Positions 42,609 to 50,986 of a stretch of DNA of 64,000 nt are shown here, piece after piece. The DNA comes from Fredericiella sp963839515 (lineage in GTDB: Bacteria > Chloroflexota > Anaerolineae > Caldilineales > Caldilineaceae), in the NCBI GenBank assembly GCA_963839515.1, contig CAWIVN010000020.1:186001-250000 (forward strand), given 5' to 3'. Under the pieces are notes generated by a model. The model was not told the DNA's origin, ran no database searches, and saw nothing but the letters and a program-made list of their open reading frames with translations. Both the position numbers and the translations under genes were made by a program. Positions within the stretch are counted from its first letter, which is position 1. Each line of letters begins with the position of its first letter.

Positions 42609-43516
42609 TCATTGCTAAACCCGACTACCGGCACCAACAGCAGCGGCCGATGGCTCTTGCTCGACACGCGCGGCGACACGCTGCCCGACCAGAACGCATC
42701 GGTGTGGGACTTGCCGTGGGTGGCCATGACGATCAGGTCGGCGTGTACGTCCTGGGCTGCCTGCGCAATAGCGGCAGCCGGCTCGCCGCGCTGTACCTCG
42801 CTGGTGACGGCGATGCCCGCTTCGGCTGCGAGCGCCGCCTGGCGCCGCAGATACTCGGCAGTTGCCTGCTGGCTCATGTCCAGCAGCGCCGCGGTCGTGG
42901 CTGGCAGCAGGATGGCGCTGGCAGAGCCCTCGCCCGAAAGTGTGCCGCGTGTCGGCACGACTGCTACCAGGTGCAGCTCGGCTGCACACGCTTGGGCTAA
43001 TCCCATCGCTACTGCCAGGCCCGCCTCGTGATCTGGGTCACCATCCAGCGGCGTAAGAATCTGCCGGCACTGGAAGCCTTGCCCTTGCGGAATACTGCTG
43101 GGATAAATCAGCAGCACGGGAGTATCGCCCTGGGCCAGCATCTGCTGGGCAATGCTGCCAAAGAGCCAGCGTCGCAAATTGCTGCGCCCGTGCGTGCAGA
43201 TCAAGATAAGGTCGACCCCAAACTCCTGGGCATGCTCGACGATCGAGCGGGCTATGTTGTGTTCCTGGTTAGGGTGGACGTGCGTATCCACGTGCAGGCC
43301 GGGTGGCAGCTTCTGCGCCGTCTCCGCTAAGTAATGCAACCCTTCCTCCGTGTTCGTAATGTGGCGCTGGCCGTGTACCTCGCCGGGTGCATTATGTTCG
43401 AGCACATGGAGCAGCGTGAGACGCGCCTCAAGCACGCGCGCCAGGTGCACGGCGGCCGGCAACACCGACTCGGACATCTCTGAGCCATCCAGGGGCACCA
43501 AAAGGTGTGTAAACAT
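42605..43516 (-). CDS. tandem universal stress protein (two UspA domains)
   Basis: 303 residues containing two UspA folds (about 1-143 and 150-298). Each carries the ATP-binding loop G-x2-G-x9-G-(S/T) form: THGRSNLRRWLFGS in the first and THGKSHTDAFWSGS in the second. The N-terminus MFTHLLVPLDGSEMSESVL is canonical. Such tandem proteins are cytoplasmic and often partner transporters. This gene begins 3 bp after the NRAMP gene stop on the same strand, so the two form an operon, which suggests it modulates or responds to metal transport. Confidence 0.93.
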   Translation of the reverse strand: MFTHLLVPLDGSEMSESVLPAAVHLARVLEARLTLLHVLEHNAPGEVHGQRHITNTEEGLHYLAETAQKLPPGLHVDTHVHPNQEHNIARSIVEHAQEFGVDLILICTHGRSNLRRWLFGSIAQQMLAQGDTPVLLIYPSSIPQGQGFQCRQILTPLDGDPDHEAGLAVAMGLAQACAAELHLVAVVPTRGTLSGEGSASAILLPATTAALLDMSQQATAEYLRRQAALAAEAGIAVTSEVQRGEPAAAIAQAAQDVHADLIVMATHGKSHTDAFWSGSVSPRVSSKSHRPLLLVPVVGFSND

Positions 43517-43519
43517 GGC

Positions 43520-44830
43520 TCAACCTCCTGTGGTGAAGATTTGGAACAACAGATAGCCGTTGAGCGCCACGATCAACGCTGCCACGATCGAGGCAATCAT
43601 CGTGGTCGAGCGGCGATTGACCAGGTCGCCCATAAGATCGCGGCGGCGCGTGAACATGACCAGCGGGATGATGGCGAAAGGCAACCCGAAGCTCAGTACG
43701 ACCTGGCTCAACACGAGAGTCGTCGTCGGGTCCCAGCCCAGGGCAATCACGAGTAGGGCCGGAGCCATTGTAATCAGCCGGCGCAGCCACGGTGCAATAT
43801 GCCAATGCAGAAAACCCTGCATGATGATCTGCCCTGCCATCGTACCCACAGAGGAAGAAGACAGTCCCGACGCCAGCAGCGAGATGGCGAAGATGACGGA
43901 AGCTGCCGGCCCCAGCAGTGGCTCGAGCGTGCGATACGCTTCTTCGATGCTGGCGACCTGGGTCATGCCCGTGTTGTAGAAGGTGGCGGCGGCCATGATC
44001 AGCATCGACATGTTAATCAGGCTGGCCGATCCCATTGCCACCAGCACATCGATCAGTTCGAAGCGATACAGCCGCCGCATCTTCTGCGGGTCGGTAGTGA
44101 CGATGCGATTCTGCGTCAAGGCGGAATGCAAAAAGATGGCGTGCGGCATGACCGTTGCGCCCAAGATGCCTGTCGCTATTAATACGCTTGCCGGCCCGGC
44201 GAATTGCGGCACGACTGAGTGATAGAGTACCTGCCTCCAGTCCGGCTGGTCGAGGATGGTTTCGAGCACGTACGAGATGGCCACGACGCCGATCAGCAGG
44301 CCAATCACGATCTCAAGGGGGCGAAAGCCATAGCGATCCAGGCCCAGAATGAGAAAGGTAACGATAGCGGTCAGAATTCCGGCGATCCACAGCGGCATGC
44401 CGAAGAGCAGTTGAAAACCCAGCGCTGCGCCAAGGAATTCGGCCAGGTCCGTGGCCATCACCACCAATTCCATGATCACCCACATCCCGAGTACGACACG
44501 ACGCGGGAACTGATTGCGGCAGTGCTCGGCCAGGTTGGTGCCGGTGGCGATGCCAAGCTTGGCCGACAGCGACTGCACGAGCATGGCCATCAGGTTGGAC
44601 GCGACGATGACCCACAACAAAGTGTAGCCAAACTGGGCGCCGCCTTGGATATTGGTAGCAAAATTGCCTGGGTCCATGTAGGCAACGCTGGCAATAAAGG
44701 CGGGGCCCATAAATGGCAAGATGCGGCCAAACCAATTTTTTTTGCTGTCGCCGGCCAGCACCTCCGCAGCCGCGGCCACGGTGGCTACATCGCCTGATTT
44801 ATGCAATTGCCCGTCTCTCTGCTCTTTCAT
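43520..44830 (-). CDS. mntH: NRAMP-family Mn2+/Fe2+ transporter (MntH-like)
   Basis: 436 residues and about eleven TM helices. The proton-coupled divalent-metal importer signatures are present: DPGNFATN in TM1 (Asp and Asn metal ligands) and MPHAIFLHSAL in TM6 (Met/Ala/His region). VASNLMAMLVQSLSAKLGIATG follows TM1. The start at 44830 (MKEQRDGQ) is chosen although the frame stays open 174 bases upstream, because the extra part is unlike any NRAMP N-terminus and would run through the promoter and operator region. No strong ribosome site is seen, so a start slightly upstream (GTG at 44851) cannot be excluded. Confidence 0.92.
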   Translation of the reverse strand: MKEQRDGQLHKSGDVATVAAAAEVLAGDSKKNWFGRILPFMGPAFIASVAYMDPGNFATNIQGGAQFGYTLLWVIVASNLMAMLVQSLSAKLGIATGTNLAEHCRNQFPRRVVLGMWVIMELVVMATDLAEFLGAALGFQLLFGMPLWIAGILTAIVTFLILGLDRYGFRPLEIVIGLLIGVVAISYVLETILDQPDWRQVLYHSVVPQFAGPASVLIATGILGATVMPHAIFLHSALTQNRIVTTDPQKMRRLYRFELIDVLVAMGSASLINMSMLIMAAATFYNTGMTQVASIEEAYRTLEPLLGPAASVIFAISLLASGLSSSSVGTMAGQIIMQGFLHWHIAPWLRRLITMAPALLVIALGWDPTTTLVLSQVVLSFGLPFAIIPLVMFTRRRDLMGDLVNRRSTTMIASIVAALIVALNGYLLFQIFTTGG

Positions 44831-44893
44831 GTGCAATTCAGTCGCTACCACTTCCTTGCCGATTGCAAGCAAAGGATCAGCTACGCAGCGCCG

Positions 44894-44912
44894 GCTTACT
44901 GTTAAAGTAAAC
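44894..44912 (-). promoter_or_regulatory. candidate MntR/DtxR-type operator
   Basis: On the minus strand GTTTACTTTAACAGTAAGC is a 19-bp imperfect palindrome, with TTACT and AGTAA as its perfect core arms. It lies 64-82 bases upstream of the transporter start and downstream of the predicted transcription start, where a bound repressor could block elongation. It resembles metal-dependent repressor boxes only in general form. Confidence 0.3.
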
Positions 44913-44945
44913 AAATAAAGAGAATAAACGAGCACGCGCGCGCTC

Positions 44946-44974
44946 ATTGTAGACCGGCGCCCGCTGCAAACCAA
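44946..44974 (-). promoter_or_regulatory. predicted promoter of the NRAMP-UspA operon
   Basis: On the minus strand TTGGTT, 17 bases, then TACAAT: a good -10 and a fair -35 with ideal spacing. Predicted transcription starts near 44939, leaving a leader of about 110 bases that includes the palindrome at 44894-44912. Confidence 0.5.
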
Positions 44975-44987
44975 GTCGAGACATGCT

Positions 44988-45299
44988 ATGAGCCGCCACT
45001 CCATTCAGCGCCGCACGATTCCCCTGTGGCATGTTGTTCCACTGATCCTGATTCCGCCGGCCGTTGTGGCGGCAGTCAGCCTTTACCTGGATCTAACACT
45101 CACACCGTTTTTGTACACGTGTGCGCTAAGCGCCGCCGTGTTGCTGTTGCTTCTTTCACCGCACTCGCGGCTGTGCTGGGCATTGGCTGGCGCCATTGTT
45201 GCGCTAGGCCTCGTATGGACCTTCACCGGCGTCAACGCAGCCGATTGGGTAGCCGCTGCGCTCACCTGGGCCACGTTCAGCTTGCGCAGCGGCATCTAA
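44988..45299 (+). CDS. small hydrophobic protein, three predicted TM helices
   Basis: 103 residues: a basic N-terminus (MSRHSIQRRT) and hydrophobic stretches at about 14-33, 38-57 and 62-82, ending in a short polar tail. I recognise no family. The frame fills the gap between the divergent NRAMP operon and the convergent Asp-box gene (16 bp from its end) with normal-looking codon use. No good ribosome-binding site is visible, so the call is tentative. Confidence 0.5.
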   Translation: MSRHSIQRRTIPLWHVVPLILIPPAVVAAVSLYLDLTLTPFLYTCALSAAVLLLLLSPHSRLCWALAGAIVALGLVWTFTGVNAADWVAAALTWATFSLRSGI

Positions 45300-45315
45300 C
45301 AGCTCAAACCAGCGA

Positions 45316-48033
45316 CTAACGCGTTCTGCCGGTTTCGACATACGGCAGCCATACTTGGCGTTTGAGGGTAGGAATCCCAGTCGGCATTACAGTCGGTGTC
45401 GGCTGCGTCGGGCTGACCGTTTGTAGTCGGAGGACGTCGAAGTATTGGACAGCCGTCGCTCCAATGCCGTCGTTGTAGGTGCCGAACTGCAGGCGTACTG
45501 TCTTGCCCAGGTAGTCCTTGAGGTCGAAGGTTTCCTCCTCCCAAGCTTTCTGATTGTCCAGCCTCGCGTACAGGTAATGAATCTTGTTGCCGGGCTGTTC
45601 GATCACCAGCGCATACTGCAGGTCGCCTGCCGTTGCGTCCAACGCACGGTAGAATTCTTCCAGTGTCGTGGCTTGCGCCGCTGCCTGCGCCGCTGCCTGT
45701 GCCCCCGTGCTGATTTCTGCCCCGCTGCCTGCCTCTGCCCAGCGGTGAAGCTGCAGTGTGACGGTGCCCGTCACCGGCAGAGTAACGTCCTGGCTGAAAT
45801 CGCTGTACGAACGCATGTTGTTGCCCGGGTCGGTGATTCCCGTGCGCATCGACCAGTAACCTTCATAATGCTGATCCTGGCTGTAGGCGGCGTCGTAGGC
45901 GGTATCGGGGATGCGCCATACTCCCGTGTACTCAAAGCTGCGGTTGCTCAACAACTCCTTGACTGGATTCGGCGTCGCCGTAGGCGCCTGCCCGGCTGTC
46001 AGCAGCCATACACCTTGGCTGCCTGCCCAGACCTGGTCGGGAACGTCGTTTGAAGCCTCCAACCTGGCTGTTCCGCCTGGGATGGCGCCCAGGTTCAGCC
46101 AGGTCGCGCCGTTGTCGCTGCTGCGGTAGAGGTCGGGCGGGATAACACGGTCGTCTGACTCGTTGCTGTCATAGGTGCTGATGTAGAGTGCCTCGCCGCT
46201 ACCCCCTGCACTGGGACCGGTTGCCATGGCATTGAGCGGCAGGTCGGGCGCAACAGTGAGCTGCGTCCAGGTCTGCCCCTTGTCGGTGCTGGTCCAGAGT
46301 TGGTCGTGGCGCAGGTAGGGCGCGGTTGCTTCCGACGCCGCGACTGCCAGGTACAGGCGCCCGCTCTTGGCCCAGACCAGGCCGGTTGGGGACCAAGCCT
46401 GTGGGTCGTTGGGATTCAGCATCGGTGGCCCGGCGACCACCTGCCACGAATTGCCCGCATCGGTGGAACGATAGATGCCGTTGCCGATGGCGACCAGCAC
46501 ATTGTCCTGGGCAAGCGTTGGCGAAGCAGCCAGCATGCGCACCTGATGCGTAAAGTCCCAGTATGGCTGCTTCGCCCACGTGTCACCACCATCGGTAGAT
46601 GCCCAGATTTGCTGGACAGCCACCAGGTAGATGCGGCGGTCCTGCGCAAAGTCGGGTGAGATGACAACCTGGTTGATGTATTCAAGGCCGACGAGGGGTG
46701 TGCTCCATGTGTCGCCCCCATCTTGAGATCGGTAGAGCGAGGCGCCGAGACCATTGGCGACGCCGTGGACGGTAAACAGCGTGTGGTCTTGGGCGTAGGC
46801 GGGGCTGATCGCCAGGTCCGTGTTAACGGTCGCGGCGCTGCCCAGCATCTGGCGATTGAGCGACTGCCAACTGCCGCCGCGCAGTTGCCAGACGCCCTCT
46901 GCGCCGGCAGCAAAGAGGTCGCTATCGGGCGCGCCGCCGGCGGAGCGAACGCTGCGGAGTTCGAAAGGTGCAAAGCCAGGGGCGTGTACAAATGTAGCGC
47001 CGGCGTCATGGCTGATCCAGACGCCATCGGGTGCGCCTATCCAGAGCGTCTGATCTTGGCCGAAATGGGGCGAGACGGCGATCTGCTCGATGTCGCCAAT
47101 CGGCAGGCTCGTGGTTGCCGTCAGGAGGCTGTTGGAGGCGACGTCATAGCGATACAGATTTGGCCCGGCAGCCATAAACAGGCCCAATCCGTCGGCGCTG
47201 ACGCCGAGCGTGTCGAGAAACTGGAGGGCGGAGTTGTCGATGGGGTGCCATCGGCCGCCGTCGGCGCTGTACCAGGCGCGGCCGTCAAAAATGGAGAAGA
47301 CCCGTCGATTAGGTCCAAGCGCGACGTCATAGGCTGTGGTGGCAGTCGTCACGCGTGTCCACTGCAGCCCGCCGTCAGTAGAACGCCAGAGACCCTGGCC
47401 GGCCGCTGCCCATGCGATGGTGGGCGCAAACGGATCAAACAGGATCCGGGTTACACCGCCGGGGTCAAACAAGGTGCTCCAGGTTACGCCTTGATCGACG
47501 GAGCGGTAGAGTCCACCCCAGGCGCCGCCGGCCAACATTGTGTATTCGCCCGGAGCGGGCGAACTGATGGCGACGGCTCCTACCCAACCCGGCGCGCCGA
47601 TATCGTCGCCGGACAACTGCTGCCAGGTGGCGCCGCGGTCATGGGTAATCCAAAAGCCCTGCCACAGCCCTGCTACGGCCATGCCGTCGTTGTGCCAGCG
47701 AGGTGAGAACGCTACGTCCAGCAGCGCACCATCTGTGGGGCCGCCCGGCGGGCTCCAACTAGCGCCACCGTCGAGCGAGCGGAAGATGCCATATCCCTTC
47801 CAACTGGCGTAAAGCAAGTCGTGCCCGCCACCGGCGAGGACAGTCAGGTCGCCTGGATAATCAGGGTTGATCGCGATGGCCTGCGCCGGCCCCCCGTTGG
47901 GACCTTGCAGATCAGTCCAGGCGCTGCCGCTGGCCCAGCCTGGCGTGGGCGAACTGCCCCAAAACATAAGAAACGTTGTGAGCAGGAGAAATAGACCCGA
48001 GAATAGCAGAGGATAAATAGTTCGTGCACGCAT
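45316..48033 (-). CDS. secreted ten-Asp-box (BNR) beta-propeller protein
   Basis: 905 residues with a signal peptide (about 1-35, ending PGWASG). Ten Asp-box motifs S/T-x-D-x-G-x-x-W/F follow: SLDGGASW, THDRGATW, SVDQGVTW, STDGGLQW, SHDAGATF, SQDGGDTW, STDGGDTW, STDAGNSW, STDKGQTW and SSDNGATW. They predict one large or two stacked propellers, as in sialidase-like, Ycf48-like and VPS10-like proteins. A jelly-roll-like domain follows (about 690-880, NRSFEYTGVWRIPD...). A Thr/Pro tail ends TLKRQVWLPYVETGRTR. No catalytic sialidase residues are recognisable, so a binding or structural role at the cell surface is more likely. Confidence 0.85.
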   Translation of the reverse strand: MRARTIYPLLFSGLFLLLTTFLMFWGSSPTPGWASGSAWTDLQGPNGGPAQAIAINPDYPGDLTVLAGGGHDLLYASWKGYGIFRSLDGGASWSPPGGPTDGALLDVAFSPRWHNDGMAVAGLWQGFWITHDRGATWQQLSGDDIGAPGWVGAVAISSPAPGEYTMLAGGAWGGLYRSVDQGVTWSTLFDPGGVTRILFDPFAPTIAWAAAGQGLWRSTDGGLQWTRVTTATTAYDVALGPNRRVFSIFDGRAWYSADGGRWHPIDNSALQFLDTLGVSADGLGLFMAAGPNLYRYDVASNSLLTATTSLPIGDIEQIAVSPHFGQDQTLWIGAPDGVWISHDAGATFVHAPGFAPFELRSVRSAGGAPDSDLFAAGAEGVWQLRGGSWQSLNRQMLGSAATVNTDLAISPAYAQDHTLFTVHGVANGLGASLYRSQDGGDTWSTPLVGLEYINQVVISPDFAQDRRIYLVAVQQIWASTDGGDTWAKQPYWDFTHQVRMLAASPTLAQDNVLVAIGNGIYRSTDAGNSWQVVAGPPMLNPNDPQAWSPTGLVWAKSGRLYLAVAASEATAPYLRHDQLWTSTDKGQTWTQLTVAPDLPLNAMATGPSAGGSGEALYISTYDSNESDDRVIPPDLYRSSDNGATWLNLGAIPGGTARLEASNDVPDQVWAGSQGVWLLTAGQAPTATPNPVKELLSNRSFEYTGVWRIPDTAYDAAYSQDQHYEGYWSMRTGITDPGNNMRSYSDFSQDVTLPVTGTVTLQLHRWAEAGSGAEISTGAQAAAQAAAQATTLEEFYRALDATAGDLQYALVIEQPGNKIHYLYARLDNQKAWEEETFDLKDYLGKTVRLQFGTYNDGIGATAVQYFDVLRLQTVSPTQPTPTVMPTGIPTLKRQVWLPYVETGRTR

Positions 48034-48185
48034 CGATCATCTCCCAGGCAGAAGATGGGTGATAGCGGCTGTGCAGGCGGCGATGCCCCATGAGGTTGAG
48101 TTGCCGCCTTCCATTATGCGCCTGGATTCAGCGCGATTCAAGATCAACAGCAAAAGCAACCCGCGCGCAGCAGGTAGAAGATCAA

Positions 48186-48214
48186 TTGACAACTTGCCGC
48201 CCGTGTAAGACAAT
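48186..48214 (+). promoter_or_regulatory. predicted transketolase promoter
   Basis: TTGACA, 17 bases, then GACAAT: a perfect -35 and a 4/6 -10 at ideal spacing, 73 bases before the tkt start codon. The surrounding gap 48034-48286 holds no other feature that I can support. Confidence 0.55.
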
Positions 48215-48286
48215 TCGCAATATTCAAAGAAGCATCGCCGCACTAGCTGCCGGCGACAGAACAAGATTAGGCAAAAGGACTCTTCT

Positions 48287-50335
48287 ATGACTTCACAAAC
48301 TGCTGTTCCCAGCTTTGATGTTGCGCTGCCGGCCGACTTTGAAAAGAAGGCCGCTAACACGATCCGCATGCTGGCCGCAGACGGCGTACAGGCTGCCAAT
48401 TCGGGTCACCCCGGCCTGCCGATGGGCATGGCGCTGCCTGCCCTGACGCTGTGGACGCGCTTGATGCACTACAACCCGGCCAATCCGGACTGGGCCAACC
48501 GCGACCGCTTCGTGCTCAGCGCCGGGCATGGCTCGATGCTGCTATACAGCATGCTGCACCTGACCGGCTATGATCTGCCGCTCGACGAGCTGCGCCGCTT
48601 CCGCCAATGGGGTTCCAAGACACCGGGTCACCCCGAGGTCCATCACACCAAGGGCGTCGAGACCACGACCGGCCCGCTGGGCGCTGGCTTCTCCAATGGT
48701 GTAGGTATGGCCATCGCCGAGCAGTGGCTGGCGCAGCGCTACAATCGCCCGGGCTTTAACGTGGTCGACCACTTTATCTACGCCATCGTGTCGGATGGTG
48801 ACCTGATGGAAGGTGTGGCCAGTGAGGCCGCCAGCCTGGCAGGTCACCTGCAGTTAGGTAAGATCATTTATCTGTATGACGACAATGGCATCACCATCGA
48901 CGGGAAGACCAGCGCCTCGTACAGCGAAGATTGGGCCATGCGCTTTGAGGCTTACGGCTGGCACGTGCAGCGCGGCATCGATGCGCTTGACAGCGCTGCG
49001 ATTGCCGCCGCCGTCGAGGCTGCCCAGGCCGACCCTCGCCCCAGCATCATCGGCTGCAAAAGCGTGATCGGTTATGGCAGCCCTAGCCGCGCCGGCACTT
49101 CAAAGGCACATGGCGAGCCACTCGGCGCCGATGAGCTCAAGGCGACGAAAGAAAATTTGGGCTGGCCACTGGAGCCGGCATTCTACGTACCTGACGACGT
49201 ACGCGCCTACTTTGATCAGGCCAAGCGCCGCGGCGCTGCCCTTGAGGCGGCATACAACGAGCTGATTGCCGCCTACGCCAAGGCCTACCCAGCCGAAGCG
49301 GCCGAACTGCAGCGCATACTGGCAAGTGAACTGCCGGACGGCTGGGAAGAGGCGCTCCCAGTCTTCCCGCCGTCACCCAAGGGCGACGCCACGCGCAATA
49401 CCAGCGGCAAGACGCTTAATGCCCTGTCCAAGGTACTGCCCAACCTAATTGGCGGTAGCGCCGACCTGGCGGGCAGCAACAAGACGACGATCGAGGGCCA
49501 GCCGTTTATCAAGGCAGGCGACTTTGCTGGCCCCAACATTCATTTTGGCGTGCGCGAGCACGGCATGGCGGGCATCCTCAATGGCATGGCGCTGCACGGC
49601 GGCGTGCTGCCCTATGGCGGCACCTTCCTCGTCTTCAGCGACTATATGCGTGGCGCCATGCGCCTTGCGGCAGTGAGCGGGCTACGCGTGATCTACGTGC
49701 TGACCCACGACAGCATCGGCCTGGGCGAGGACGGCCCAACGCACCAACCCATCGAGCATCTGGCAGCCCTGCGCGCCATCCCCAACATGACGGTCATCCG
49801 TCCCGGCGACGCGAACGAGACAGCGCAGGCCTGGCGTGCCGCCCTGCTCAATACCCACAGCCCGACTGTGCTGGCTCTCACCCGCCAGAACCTGCCAACC
49901 TACGACCGCGCGGCCGATGGCTTAGGCGCCGCTGAGGACCTGCTCAAGGGCGGCTATGTCTTCTACGAGAACGCGCCCAACGGCCTGCAGCTTGTGCTGA
50001 TCGCCACGGGCAGCGAGCTGGACATCGCCTACAACGCCGCCAAGCAGCTCGTCGCCGAAGGTGTGGGTGTGCGTGTGGTGTCGCTCCCGTGCTGGGAACT
50101 GTTCGAAAAGCAGGACGAAGCGTACCGCCAGTCCGTGCTGCCCGCCGGTGTGGCTAAGCTCTCAGTTGAAGCTGCCACCACCTTTGGCTGGGAACGCTGG
50201 ACCGGCAACGACCCGGCCAAGAGCGCCCGTATCGGCCTCGACCATTTCGGCGCCAGCGCACCGTTCCAGACGCTCTACAAGGAATTTGGCTTGACGGCAG
50301 AGAACGTCGTGGCCAAGGCCAAGGCGCTGCTGTAA
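48287..50335 (+). CDS. tkt: transketolase
   Basis: 682 residues, full length. This thiamine-diphosphate and Mg2+ enzyme of the non-oxidative pentose phosphate (or Calvin) pathway moves two-carbon units between sugar phosphates. Signatures: MLAADGVQAANSGHPGLPMG at the N-terminus, SAGHGSMLLYSMLHLTGYD, HTKGVETTTGPLGAGFSNGVG, the ThDP motif SDGDLMEGVASEAASLAGHL...DDN, and REHGMAGILNGMALHGG and HDSIGLGEDGPTHQP in the pyrimidine-binding domain. The C-terminal domain is complete. AAAAGGA at 48273-48279 is 7 bases before the ATG. It is monocistronic between its own promoter and a long-stem terminator. Confidence 0.97.
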   Translation: MTSQTAVPSFDVALPADFEKKAANTIRMLAADGVQAANSGHPGLPMGMALPALTLWTRLMHYNPANPDWANRDRFVLSAGHGSMLLYSMLHLTGYDLPLDELRRFRQWGSKTPGHPEVHHTKGVETTTGPLGAGFSNGVGMAIAEQWLAQRYNRPGFNVVDHFIYAIVSDGDLMEGVASEAASLAGHLQLGKIIYLYDDNGITIDGKTSASYSEDWAMRFEAYGWHVQRGIDALDSAAIAAAVEAAQADPRPSIIGCKSVIGYGSPSRAGTSKAHGEPLGADELKATKENLGWPLEPAFYVPDDVRAYFDQAKRRGAALEAAYNELIAAYAKAYPAEAAELQRILASELPDGWEEALPVFPPSPKGDATRNTSGKTLNALSKVLPNLIGGSADLAGSNKTTIEGQPFIKAGDFAGPNIHFGVREHGMAGILNGMALHGGVLPYGGTFLVFSDYMRGAMRLAAVSGLRVIYVLTHDSIGLGEDGPTHQPIEHLAALRAIPNMTVIRPGDANETAQAWRAALLNTHSPTVLALTRQNLPTYDRAADGLGAAEDLLKGGYVFYENAPNGLQLVLIATGSELDIAYNAAKQLVAEGVGVRVVSLPCWELFEKQDEAYRQSVLPAGVAKLSVEAATTFGWERWTGNDPAKSARIGLDHFGASAPFQTLYKEFGLTAENVVAKAKALL

Positions 50336-50359
50336 ACTTGGCGTCCTGACGAGAATGGC

Positions 50360-50424
50360 AGACACCGAGTTTCTCAAGCGAGCGTCGCTTGCGACAAGCG
50401 ACGCTCGCCAGAAACTCGGTGTCT
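50360..50424 (+). terminator. exceptionally long-stem terminator after tkt
   Basis: AGACACCGAGTTTCT pairs with AGAAACTCGGTGTCT (15 bp) and GCGAGCGTCGCTT with AAGCGACGCTCGC (13 bp). They are joined by a 3/1-base internal bulge and a 5-base loop, giving 28 perfect pairs. The downstream side is moderately T-rich (TCTCATTTTC). The outer stem could also block readthrough from the opposite direction. Confidence 0.85.
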
Positions 50425-50450
50425 TCTCATTTTCATGGTAAAATGGCTCC

Positions 50451-50954
50451 ATGCTTACCACCGTAAAAGACGCCGTCCGGCGCACCCGCCAGCATCACGC
50501 CATCGAACATGCCACGCTGCACCTGCTAACTTCGCGCCTGCCGGGGCGCCGCATGGCAGGCTACAGTGACGCGGGTGGCTTTACCATTTTTGGCGACGTA
50601 CCGCTCGACCAGGTGCGTCGCGCCGTCTCCGATGCCCTGCTGCACCTGCAGGCGGGCGAGAGCAGCCTGGCTATCCACCCCAATTGCGGTACGAACCTGG
50701 CTGTCACCGGCATCATGGCTACTGCAGCGGCGCTGATGGGCAGCCGATTGACAGGCAAGGGCACAGCCCGCGTGCCCGGCGAACGTTTTGCCGCTGCGCT
50801 GCTCCTGGTCGTGCCTGCACTCATCGTAGCGCAGCCGCTTGGCCTGCGGCTGCAAAACTACACGACGTTGGCCAGCGTCGGCGATCGTTGGATCAAGTCG
50901 ATCCGGCCCGTCGAATTGGCGGGCGTGCACGCCTATCGCGTTTCCTTCGACTGA
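50451..50954 (+). CDS. DUF6391-type conserved membrane-associated protein
   Basis: 167 residues. The first half carries the conserved RRTRQHHAIEHATLHLL, MAGYSDAGGFTIFGDVP, ALLHLQAGESSLAIHPNCGTNL pattern of a family I know from cyanobacteria and Chloroflexota (DUF6391, function unknown). The second half has a TM segment at about 85-100 and another at about 113-132 (FAAALLLVVPALIVAQPLGL). The conserved His, Glu and Cys residues (HAIEH, HPNCG) could form a metal site. A TAAAAT about 15 bases before the ATG may be its -10. It precedes holA by 32 bp. Confidence 0.75.
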   Translation: MLTTVKDAVRRTRQHHAIEHATLHLLTSRLPGRRMAGYSDAGGFTIFGDVPLDQVRRAVSDALLHLQAGESSLAIHPNCGTNLAVTGIMATAAALMGSRLTGKGTARVPGERFAAALLLVVPALIVAQPLGLRLQNYTTLASVGDRWIKSIRPVELAGVHAYRVSFD

Positions 50955-50986
50955 TCGGCAGCAGTCTGCCGCCACGGTATATCGCA

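Noticed and set aside
44831..44940. Leader of the NRAMP gene considered as a Mn2+ (yybP-ykoY) riboswitch
   Set aside because: I could not find the paired loops of that riboswitch in the 110-base leader; only the palindrome is evident.
44831..45004. N-terminal extension of the NRAMP transporter to 45004
   Set aside because: The extra 58 residues run through a good promoter and a palindrome, and do not resemble any NRAMP N-terminus.
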